Origin: Haloquadratum walsbyi J07HQW2
GTDB lineage: Archaea > Halobacteriota > Halobacteria > Halobacteriales > Haloferacaceae
DNA: 64,000 bases
Assembly: GCF_000415985.1 (NCBI RefSeq)
Contig: NZ_KE356561.1
Coordinates: 1,609,487 to 1,673,486, forward strand
Reading direction: 5' to 3'
Shown piece by piece: positions 56,769-64,000 of this stretch. Position 1 is the first letter of the stretch; every line of letters begins with the position of its first letter. The notes under the pieces are model-generated. The model was given only the letters and a program-made list of their open reading frames with translations, ran no database searches and had not been told where the DNA came from. A program made the translations under genes and the position numbers.

Positions 56769-58558
56769 GTGATTCGACACCACTCTCAAAGTCTCGGTCA
56801 GCATTTATTGCTGAAATAACGAATAAATTGGAGTCGACCTCAGAGCCACTGATCGCACATGTGGCTGCATCGCTTCCAACAGTAACGCCGCTTACTGCAT
56901 ATGCGGCTCTTGTAGCCCGTAGTGATTATGGATTTTTACTTGAGAGTGCTGAAAAGACACCATCAAGTGATCCTGATGGAGCATTCGCACCGGATCATGT
57001 AACTGCGGATCGTCATGCACGGTTTTCGTTTGTTGGCTATGACCCTGATGCAGTTATTACTATTTCTCCCGATGAATTTGAGTGTACGACGCTTGGGGGT
57101 CGTGCGGCTAAGTATGTCACAACTTCCGACACTAATTTAGATAATAGCGATAATAATACCAGCGGTGATGATGTGCTTGATAATCTCCGTACGGCGATGC
57201 CAACATTTCCTCGGGTCGGATTTCCGGATGATGACCGACACCGGCTTCGTGGTGGACTTGTTGGATTTCTTGCCTATGAGGCAGTGTATGATATATGGCT
57301 GAATGAGGTTGGGGTTGACCGCCCCGACACACAGACCCCTGATGCAGAATTTGTTCTTACAACCAAAACACTCTCTATTGATCATGCTGACAGGTCGGTA
57401 TCATTAGTTCTTACCCCGATCATCGCACCTGATGATGATCTTGACGTCATTTATGATGAGCTTGTTGCGGAAGCAATAGATATTCAGGAAACGCTCGAAT
57501 CAGCCGCTCCACCTGACCCTGATGGGTTCCTCCAGACGAATAGCGCTGCTGGCTCACAGACTGATTATGAGACAGCAGTTCATACTGCAAAGCAACGTGT
57601 TCTTGATGGTGATATATATCAAGGTGTCATTTCTCGTGTTCGAGAACAATACGGCGATATTGACCCACTGGGTCTGTATGCATCGCTTCGTGAGGTAAAT
57701 CCATCGCCATATATGTATTTGCTCAGACATGATGACAGATATATTGTTGGCGCCAGTCCTGAGACACTCGTGTCCGTTCAGGATGATCGGATTGTCTCAA
57801 ATCCGATTGCCGGTACCTGTTCTCGTGGGAACAGTCCTGTCGAAGATCGACGACTCGCAGGTGAGATGCTTGCAGATGGAAAAGAACGAGCTGAGCATAC
57901 AATGTTGGTTGATCTCGCTCGGAACGATGTCAGACGTGTTTCTGATCCAGGGAGTGTTCGCGTTGAAGAGTTTATGAACGTCTTAAAGTATAGCCATGTT
58001 CAACATATCGAGTCAACCGTCACAGGAACGCTTGCGTCCGATGCTGATGCATTCGATGCAACACGGGCAACGTTCCCAGCAGGGACACTCACAGGAGCCC
58101 CAAAGATTCGTGCGATGGAGATTGTTGACAAGCTTGAAACAACACCGCGTGGAGTCTATGGCGGAGGAGTTGGCTATTACTCGTGGTCTGGAGACGCGGA
58201 CTTTGCAATCGTCATTCGAACTGCAACAATCGAAGATAACGAAACAGCAATCTCAAATGCACACCAAACAGAAATTATCGCTGAAACGGCGCCTGCAACT
58301 GTCCGTGTCCAGGCTGGCGCCGGTATTGTCGCTGATAGCGATCCTGCATCTGAATATCGCGAAACTGAGCAGAAGATGGATGGTGTTCTTTCAGCGCTTG
58401 AGATGATAACGACGGAGGCAGCAGAAATGGCACAGACACAAACGCAGACTCAGACCACCCAAGCAAACGGAAATCTCAGTGGAGATAGAGACACAGATAA
58501 CAAAATGGGTGATGATATGAAATCAGAATCATCACACACGGAGGAAGCATCTCGATGA
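56765..58558 (+). CDS. trpE: Anthranilate synthase component I
   Basis: Converts chorismate to anthranilate with ammonia from TrpG. Chorismate-fold blocks: RVREQYGDIDPLGLY, SPETLVSVQDDRIVSNPIAGT, VLKYSHVQHIESTVTG and FPAGTLTGAPKIRAMEIVDKLE. At 597 residues it is longer than usual, mainly through acidic insertions and a C-terminal tail of about 50 residues that includes a QTQTQTQTT run. The tail is a likely species-specific extension. It overlaps trpG by 4 bp. Confidence 0.96.
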   Translation: MSDSTPLSKSRSAFIAEITNKLESTSEPLIAHVAASLPTVTPLTAYAALVARSDYGFLLESAEKTPSSDPDGAFAPDHVTADRHARFSFVGYDPDAVITISPDEFECTTLGGRAAKYVTTSDTNLDNSDNNTSGDDVLDNLRTAMPTFPRVGFPDDDRHRLRGGLVGFLAYEAVYDIWLNEVGVDRPDTQTPDAEFVLTTKTLSIDHADRSVSLVLTPIIAPDDDLDVIYDELVAEAIDIQETLESAAPPDPDGFLQTNSAAGSQTDYETAVHTAKQRVLDGDIYQGVISRVREQYGDIDPLGLYASLREVNPSPYMYLLRHDDRYIVGASPETLVSVQDDRIVSNPIAGTCSRGNSPVEDRRLAGEMLADGKERAEHTMLVDLARNDVRRVSDPGSVRVEEFMNVLKYSHVQHIESTVTGTLASDADAFDATRATFPAGTLTGAPKIRAMEIVDKLETTPRGVYGGGVGYYSWSGDADFAIVIRTATIEDNETAISNAHQTEIIAETAPATVRVQAGAGIVADSDPASEYRETEQKMDGVLSALEMITTEAAEMAQTQTQTQTTQANGNLSGDRDTDNKMGDDMKSESSHTEEASR

Positions 58559-59298
58559 CACTTTCGGTACTTGTCATAGATAATTTTGACTCATTCACGT
58601 ACAATCTTGTCGAATATCTGTCTGAACAACGGATTAATAACGAACCACTCAATGTCGATGTTCTGAAGAACACCGCGTCGCTTGAAGATATTGAGACAAT
58701 CAATCCTGATGCCATCGTCATTAGCCCCGGTCCGGGACATCCAAAGAATGCTCGTGATGTTGGAGTCACAAATGAAGTTCTGACAACGATATCACAGACC
58801 GTGCCAACCCTTGGAGTATGCCTTGGACTTGAAGCAGCAGTGTATGTATATGGGGGTAGTGTTGGTCGTGCACCCGCACCAGTTCATGGGAAGTCATCAA
58901 CAATCGCTCATGACGGAGCTGGTATTTTCGAGGGGTTTGATCAGACGTTTGAAGCTGGTCGATATCACTCACTAATCGCTACGAATGTGCCTGAGTGCTT
59001 TGAAATATCAGCAGCAACGAGAATTGACGATAGTGCAAACCCAACAGGTGATTCGCCGCATGACATCATAACACGAAGAGACTCAGACACAGATTCGGAT
59101 ACTGATGACCTCATCATGGGGATTAGACATCGTGAGTATCCAATTGAGGCAGTGCAATTTCACCCTGAGTCAGTATTGACTGGTATTGGACATGACCTTA
59201 TCAAAAACTTTCTTAGAAGATGCACATATATTGGCACTGATGATTCTGACAATGACAGTAATACTCAGAGCAAACCCGCCAGTACGACATCTAACTGA
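58555..59298 (+). CDS. trpG: Anthranilate synthase glutaminase component
   Basis: Class I glutamine amidotransferase. VIDNFDSFTYNL starts it, the oxyanion segment is SPGPGHPKNARDVG, the nucleophile Cys89 is in LGVCLGLEA, and the His-Glu pair is in FHPES. At 247 residues it has an Asp/Ser-rich insertion near residue 175 and a polar tail. Last gene of the trpDFEG operon; all three junctions overlap, which implies coupled translation. Confidence 0.95.
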   Translation: MTLSVLVIDNFDSFTYNLVEYLSEQRINNEPLNVDVLKNTASLEDIETINPDAIVISPGPGHPKNARDVGVTNEVLTTISQTVPTLGVCLGLEAAVYVYGGSVGRAPAPVHGKSSTIAHDGAGIFEGFDQTFEAGRYHSLIATNVPECFEISAATRIDDSANPTGDSPHDIITRRDSDTDSDTDDLIMGIRHREYPIEAVQFHPESVLTGIGHDLIKNFLRRCTYIGTDDSDNDSNTQSKPASTTSN

Positions 59299-59594
59299 GA
59301 TACCCCTTCCTAAATTAAGACTCTGAGAGATCCGTTTTAGATTTTTATCTGTGTCGTATACCACATACGCGAAGTTTATTGATGAACGATCTGATCTGAT
59401 CTCTATCATAGTAGAAAATAGAAATACGGCTTCAATCTGCTTGGATGACAATCTCTTGAATTTGGGTATGAAGATAGTATATTAGAATTCAGCATCTGAA
59501 GATCAATATATGAGGGAGATAGAAATACTATCAGGATTATTATGTATTCAGGTCTACCCATTACAATCAAGCATACTGGACTCGTTGATACAAT

Positions 59595-60704
59595 ATGTCT
59601 CAGTCTTCTCGAGGTAATGGTGAGTTAACGGAGACAACGTCGAATGAGGTGGAATCATCCTTTCAAGTTGGAATTGTTGGGGCAGGTCCGGCAGGTGCTG
59701 GGGCTGCGTATGCACTTCGTGACAGTGATGCGGATGTGACGATTTTAGAAAAAAGCGGTGGTGTCTGTGGTCGCGCTGCAACACGGCGAAAAGACGGATG
59801 TCGATATGATCACGGTGCAAATTATATTAAGGATGCTGACCCCCGAACAGCCGAGTTGATTCCAACGTTAGGAACTGAGGAACTGGTTAATATTGATGAA
59901 CCAGTCTGGACATTCAACGAAACGGGCGAGATTACTGAGGGTAATAGCCGAGACGAACATAAATGGACATGGACTAAAGGAATCACTCAGTTAGCTAAGC
60001 GGCTTCTCGCAGAAACAGATGTGGATGTCACTCATCGAACGCGGGTGGCGGATATTTCACGCGTGGAGAAAGCATGGGTTCTCACTGATACTGATAATAC
60101 AGACCATGGACCGTTTGACGCATTATTAATCACACCACCTGCTCCACAGACAGTGACACTCCTTGAGGCAACAGCATGGCAGGATAACCGATTGGAAACA
60201 CTCATTGCAGCCGCTGGAGATGTCGAGTATCGCACCATACGAACAGTGGTGCTTCATTATCCATTTATGAAATCATATCCTTGGTACGGACTTGTCAATG
60301 TTGATAAAGAGCACCCAGTCGGGTGGCTTTCACGCGAAGAATGCAAGGATGGACATGTCCCTGATGGAGAAAGTTTATTTATTGCACAGATGAGCCCCGA
60401 GTGGTCAACAAATCGATACGACGATCCTGTTGATGTTGCTGGGTCAGACACTGCATCTCATATTGCAGCCTTACTTGATGATGAGCGATATGAGAATCCA
60501 GATTGGATCGATGATCAAGGATGGCGGTATGCACTTCCGGAAAATGGAATTGATAACCGAGCTGCCCGAGTTGCAGAGAGCGCTGGCTTGTATGTCGCCG
60601 GTGACTGGATTGTTGGTGAGGGAAGAGTCAATAAAGCACTGTGGAACGGATATGACACTGGAACGCGGATCGCGAATGCCCTTTCAATCTCACAACAAGT
60701 ATAA
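59595..60704 (+). CDS. Renalase-like FAD-dependent oxidoreductase
   Basis: A 369-residue flavoprotein. The FAD motif GAGPAGAGAAYAL starts at residue 29, GVCGRAATRR follows at 56-65, and a second FAD-binding block, LYVAGDWIVGEGRVNKALWNG, is close to the C terminus. This pattern fits renalase-type amine oxidase relatives, which oxidise isomeric NAD(P)H forms or amines. The exact substrate is not readable. It is transcribed alone; the next gene starts 58 bp later. Confidence 0.87.
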   Translation: MSQSSRGNGELTETTSNEVESSFQVGIVGAGPAGAGAAYALRDSDADVTILEKSGGVCGRAATRRKDGCRYDHGANYIKDADPRTAELIPTLGTEELVNIDEPVWTFNETGEITEGNSRDEHKWTWTKGITQLAKRLLAETDVDVTHRTRVADISRVEKAWVLTDTDNTDHGPFDALLITPPAPQTVTLLEATAWQDNRLETLIAAAGDVEYRTIRTVVLHYPFMKSYPWYGLVNVDKEHPVGWLSREECKDGHVPDGESLFIAQMSPEWSTNRYDDPVDVAGSDTASHIAALLDDERYENPDWIDDQGWRYALPENGIDNRAARVAESAGLYVAGDWIVGEGRVNKALWNGYDTGTRIANALSISQQV

Positions 60705-60762
60705 TCACTGTGTTAACGTCTCGCAAAGCACTTTTTAGCTCTTCGGCGTTCTATGGTCGCTT

Positions 60763-61542
60763 GTGACGCTTACGGTTACTATTGATCCACATGTCCACTC
60801 GGTAGCCTCATATGATGCCGATGATCCGGCTGAGTTGTTACTGGAGCAGGCAGCTGAAATTGGATTAGATGCGATTGTGGTAACTGATCATGACATTCTC
60901 GATGAGTCACTCCGAGCAGCTGATCTTGCCCCGCGATATGGACTTATTGGAATCCCTGGTGTCGAGGTGTCGACAGCCGATGGACATTTACTCGCGCTAG
61001 GCGTCAACTCGCTTCCACCGCGTCAAGTCCCAATGACCGAAACCGTGAGCTGGATCCGCAATCGCGGCGGTGTTGCGATTGTTCCACATCCATTTCAGCG
61101 TAGTCGGCACGGGATTCGGAAACGTCGTCTTCGGCAGGTTAACCCGGACGCAATTGAAGTGTACAATTCTTGGGTATTTACCGGGCGCAAAAACCGTCGA
61201 GCACGGCAATATGCGGAGGTTAATGAATATCCGGGTGTTGCCGGAAGTGATGCACACAAAGTTGGCTATGTCGGGCGTGCATACACAGAAATCGAAATAA
61301 CGGATTTCACACGATCAATGTTGACTGCGGATATAATTCTGGATGCAATTCGAAAAGGAGCAACTCGAGTTGAGGGGCGTCGAACACCGATGACGACATC
61401 AGCGCGACATTATCTTAATGCAGGAATATCGAAAAGCGGCTTTTATGCGAAACGTGGGGCACTTCGGAGCGGAGCACTCGCAAAAACTGGTATGATTGGA
61501 GCAGGACGGTTACTATATCAAGTATCACCGTTCTCTCGGTAA
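60763..61542 (+). CDS. PHP-domain metal-dependent phosphoesterase
   Basis: A 259-residue protein with the full PHP metal set: DPHVHSVASYDADDP, VTDHDILDESL, GVEVSTADGHLLALG, PHPFQRSRHG and GSDAHKVGYVG. It could hydrolyse a nucleotide or sugar phosphate such as 3',5'-bisphosphonucleotide. The start is a GTG; no in-frame ATG precedes the first motif. It follows the renalase-like gene by 58 bp and may be cotranscribed. Confidence 0.9.
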   Translation: MTLTVTIDPHVHSVASYDADDPAELLLEQAAEIGLDAIVVTDHDILDESLRAADLAPRYGLIGIPGVEVSTADGHLLALGVNSLPPRQVPMTETVSWIRNRGGVAIVPHPFQRSRHGIRKRRLRQVNPDAIEVYNSWVFTGRKNRRARQYAEVNEYPGVAGSDAHKVGYVGRAYTEIEITDFTRSMLTADIILDAIRKGATRVEGRRTPMTTSARHYLNAGISKSGFYAKRGALRSGALAKTGMIGAGRLLYQVSPFSR

Positions 61543-61621
61543 CAGTTCCATGAATCTGGGTTCATCTTTCGATCAATCTCTAATATACACGTTTCTGCCG
61601 TGTAGTTCAGTATATGTCTGA

Positions 61622-62692
61622 TTACTTTTCTGCAGCACTCACAAGTTCATCATACCGAGCACCAGTCTGTTTCAGTGTTTCTGTCGAATAGAGGCGTTCA
61701 TGTTCGAAAGGAAGATGTTCGGCTGCTAACTCATCAATCTTTGAATCAACAGCGTTGCTTTCACGTCCATGAATCATCGTAAAGAGATTATATGACCACC
61801 CTTGCTCAGGACGTCGTGGTCGGTGATAGCAGAGTGTTACATATGGGAGTTCGCCGACCGCTTCGCCATATGTGTCAAGTTTAGTATCTGGCACATTCCA
61901 GACAACCATACAGTTCGCATCAAATCCAGTTACAATATGATTCACAACGCAGCCCACACGTTTGATGCATCCACTAGTGCGGAGTCGATCAACAGCGGTA
62001 ACAACGGCTGCTGTGTCAGCTTCTGATTCAATTGCAGTTGCAATATCGTTATATGGGGTTATCGAAAGCGGGAATCCATCTTGGATCTCAACAAGTAGCT
62101 CAGATTCAAGTTTTGAGAGCCCGCCAGTTGCTTCTTCAGAAATTCGTGTTGCGGATACATCAGTCTCTGAGACGCTCTCTCTAGCAAACGTATCTGTATT
62201 GACAACAGGAAATTCGAGGTCAATATAATAGTCAGTTAGCATTGGTAGAGCCAAAATCTCACAATCTGTTTTTGTCTCAATTGAATCAAGTATGCTATCG
62301 CGTTTCTCACGAGCACCCGCGGTGACGACAAACCACATGTTCCACTCGTGATTGCGACGATAATTATGATTCACCTGCTGATATTCATTGATAGTGGTAG
62401 CAACATCGTCAAAACAACCTGCAGGTGCTGAAACGGCTGCTAGTGTCGAACTTCCAATAACAGGTGGATTCAGAACAGCACCGAATCGTCGGAAAATACC
62501 TATTTCACGAAGCTGACGAACTCGAGTGAGTGCATCCGTCTCAGAGATATCAAGCTCTCGACCAACAACTCGAAACGGTCGTTGAGTGATCGGGAATCCA
62601 CTTTGATATTCATCGATGAGCGCGGCATCGATAACGTCAAGTTCAATATCAAGATCGTGTCCCCAAGTTGTCTCTAAGGCGGTCTCACTCAT
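61622..62692 (-). CDS. ahbAB: Siroheme decarboxylase, fused AhbA-AhbB type
   Basis: A 356-residue protein with two tandem halves of the AhbA/AhbB (Lrp/AsnC-like) kind. Each half has a winged helix and a ferredoxin-like domain: FPITQRPFRVVGRELDIS, FGAVLN and NHNYRRNHEWNMWFVV in the first, then FPLSITPYNDIA, VGCVVNH and CYHRPRRPEQGWSYNLF in the second. It decarboxylates siroheme to didecarboxysiroheme in the alternative heme pathway. Both halves keep the active-site His/Arg segments. Confidence 0.9.
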   Translation of the reverse strand: MSETALETTWGHDLDIELDVIDAALIDEYQSGFPITQRPFRVVGRELDISETDALTRVRQLREIGIFRRFGAVLNPPVIGSSTLAAVSAPAGCFDDVATTINEYQQVNHNYRRNHEWNMWFVVTAGAREKRDSILDSIETKTDCEILALPMLTDYYIDLEFPVVNTDTFARESVSETDVSATRISEEATGGLSKLESELLVEIQDGFPLSITPYNDIATAIESEADTAAVVTAVDRLRTSGCIKRVGCVVNHIVTGFDANCMVVWNVPDTKLDTYGEAVGELPYVTLCYHRPRRPEQGWSYNLFTMIHGRESNAVDSKIDELAAEHLPFEHERLYSTETLKQTGARYDELVSAAEK

Positions 62693-62898
62693 TGTGATTC
62701 ATACACACCCAGATAACCTAGATATTTCGGAGTGACTCGACATACGAAGCATATGTGTGATTTTAGAATTGGTTATAAACACTAAATAATATCTGTATGT
62801 CGCTTCCCGATGTCAATATACGATATCATGACCGGTTTGCTCATGAGTCGCAGTGGTAGTTCTTCACGCTGTCAAAATATCGTTTAACAAAGCCAAAC

Positions 62899-62916
62899 GG
62901 ACAATTTTTGTTGTCC
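62899..62916. repeat. Inverted repeat at the TrpD-like gene start
   Basis: GGACAA and TTGTCC flank TTTTTG, and end 9 bp before the ATG at 62926. In a leaderless or short-leader gene this overlaps the transcription start, so it could be an operator or a start-proximal hairpin. Confidence 0.4.
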
Positions 62917-62925
62917 ACGCACATT

Positions 62926-64000
62926 ATGCTTGATATGGCACAAGCGCCCGAAGCCGCCGAGTCTGAATTTGGTGAGTGGCCACTCAAGCGTCTCATGACA
63001 GAAGTCGTTGGGTCAGGAGTCAAATCTGCGGGAGATATGTCTCGTGAGCAGGCTACAGACGCAATTCGGCGTATCCTTGCCCGTGAACCTGATCAGACAA
63101 CGCTTGGAGCCTTTTGGCTTGCCAATCGTTGGAAACATAATGTGGCGCCAGAGCTTGCTGCATACGCTGATGTCGTTGCTGAGGATGTAACCACTGCAGT
63201 GCCAGATGCTGACCCAGTTGATTGTGGCGCGAACTACGACGGCAAAGGCGACACTGCAATTCTTGGCGCAGCTGCTGGCATCGTCGCTGCTGGCGCAGGA
63301 ACACCTGTTGTTGTCCACTCAGGCGATCGTGTCCCAACACAGAAACAGGATGCATACAAGCACGTGCTTGATGAACTTGGGATCCAGACCGAAATTGAAC
63401 CAACAGAGAGTGCAGCAATGGTCGATGAGACTGGATTTGGATTTTATTATCAGCCTGCGTTTGCACCTCATATCAATGCACTCAATGATCGTCGCGATAT
63501 GATGGGCGTTCGGACGTTTTTCAATACAATTGAGACAATCATGAATCCTGCAGAGGCTGATGTCCATCTTGGATCATTCTATCATCTTGCATTTGCAAAG
63601 AAGATGGTTGATACGTTCAAACAGATGGAGACGCAGCACCCACATCGAGTCGTTATGTTTCAGGGAATGGAGGGATACGATGACATTCGTCCTGGATATA
63701 CGAAGGTCGGTGAATGGACTGATGGCGAATTTACTGACTATGAGATTGAGACGCCTGAGTACGGCATGGACTTTGAATACGAAGATCTTGAGGTTAACCC
63801 TGACAATGTTGCCGGGGACTCCGCAGAATTAACCCGTGAGATTATTTCTGGTGATCGAACAGATTACTTCGTTGATGCCGTTACACTCAATGCTGCCTTC
63901 CGAATTTACGCTCGGGATGATGCAGAAACAATTGAATCAGGACTTGAGATGGCACATGAGAGTATCGAGTCCGGTGCGGCAGCAGCAGTGCTTCAGGACC
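62926..64000 (+). CDS. TrpD-like phosphoribosyltransferase family protein (partial)
   Basis: The open frame runs from the ATG at 62926 off the right edge of the window, so 358 residues are seen and the end is not. It starts MLDMAQAPEAAE; an ATG at 62935 is an alternative. KRLMTEVVGSG, ARGxx-like DQTTLGAFWLANRWK, and CGANYDGKGDTAILGAAAGIVAA match the anthranilate phosphoribosyltransferase fold, and YQPAFAPHINALNDRRDMMGVRTFFNTIETIMNP the second block. The PRPP loop differs from true TrpD, so it is a TrpD paralogue with an unknown substrate, while trpD itself is in the window. Confidence 0.85.
   Translation, partial: MLDMAQAPEAAESEFGEWPLKRLMTEVVGSGVKSAGDMSREQATDAIRRILAREPDQTTLGAFWLANRWKHNVAPELAAYADVVAEDVTTAVPDADPVDCGANYDGKGDTAILGAAAGIVAAGAGTPVVVHSGDRVPTQKQDAYKHVLDELGIQTEIEPTESAAMVDETGFGFYYQPAFAPHINALNDRRDMMGVRTFFNTIETIMNPAEADVHLGSFYHLAFAKKMVDTFKQMETQHPHRVVMFQGMEGYDDIRPGYTKVGEWTDGEFTDYEIETPEYGMDFEYEDLEVNPDNVAGDSAELTREIISGDRTDYFVDAVTLNAAFRIYARDDAETIESGLEMAHESIESGAAAAVLQD

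Noticed and set aside
1-64000. CRISPR array or cas genes
   Set aside because: No run of regularly spaced direct repeats and no Cas-like protein was found.

Overview
The window reads as chromosomal core of an extremely halophilic archaeon with unusually low GC. The proteins are rich in Asp/Glu and poor in Lys, many transcripts look leaderless, and the gene set is haloarchaeal: HMG-CoA reductase, Cdc48, RadB, transcription factor S, SAMP1, a halophilic 2Fe-2S ferredoxin and a fused AhbAB siroheme decarboxylase. AT-rich DNA with wide spacers and several decayed genes points to Haloquadratum (H. walsbyi-like). This is an inference from style, not a database match.

Layout. 0-6 kb: a tRNA-Val, a glutaredoxin, a small zinc protein, pyrF, and the nadA-nadB-nadC operon for de novo NAD synthesis. 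6-7 kb: a decayed amidohydrolase. 7-16 kb: hmgA, a zinc-ribbon/winged-helix protein, icd, a DsbA/FrnE-like protein, a calcineurin-like phosphatase, map with a HIT protein, a CDF metal transporter and deoC. 16.3-17 kb: a GC-richer island carrying the 3' end of a TnpB transposase gene. 17-24.7 kb: a DUF63 membrane protein, a sulfatase-fold enzyme, a Gfo/Idh/MocA dehydrogenase, uridine phosphorylase, an HPP-UspA membrane protein, SAMP1 and an orphan Rieske protein. 24.8-35.3 kb: ppc, pyrG-guaAb, a TrkA-N-like protein, a frameshifted cupin, beta-RFAP synthase, tfs, a frameshifted CobW-type GTPase and a 52-residue protein. 35.5-42 kb: a zinc alcohol/formaldehyde dehydrogenase and a complete livJHMGF branched-chain amino acid ABC transporter. 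42-54 kb: RNase R-like nuclease, PUA protein, cdc48, larC, a YqgF/RuvC-like protein divergent from radB, a CBS-HPF fusion, a J-domain-ferredoxin fusion and an LMW phosphatase. 54.7-64 kb: a second tRNA-Val, the trpDFEG operon, a renalase-like flavoprotein, a PHP phosphoesterase, AhbAB and a TrpD-like protein cut by the window edge.

The window is mostly housekeeping: NAD, pyrimidine, GMP, tryptophan, isoprenoid, heme and anaplerotic metabolism plus nucleic-acid and protein maintenance. No CRISPR array, intact insertion sequence, prophage or obvious defence island is visible. The least understood items are the YqgF/RuvC-like protein facing radB, the CBS-HPF fusion (nucleotide sensing joined to a ribosome-hibernation fold), the J-domain-ferredoxin fusion, and the zinc-ribbon/winged-helix protein after hmgA. 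Two otherwise well-conserved genes carry single-base frameshifts.
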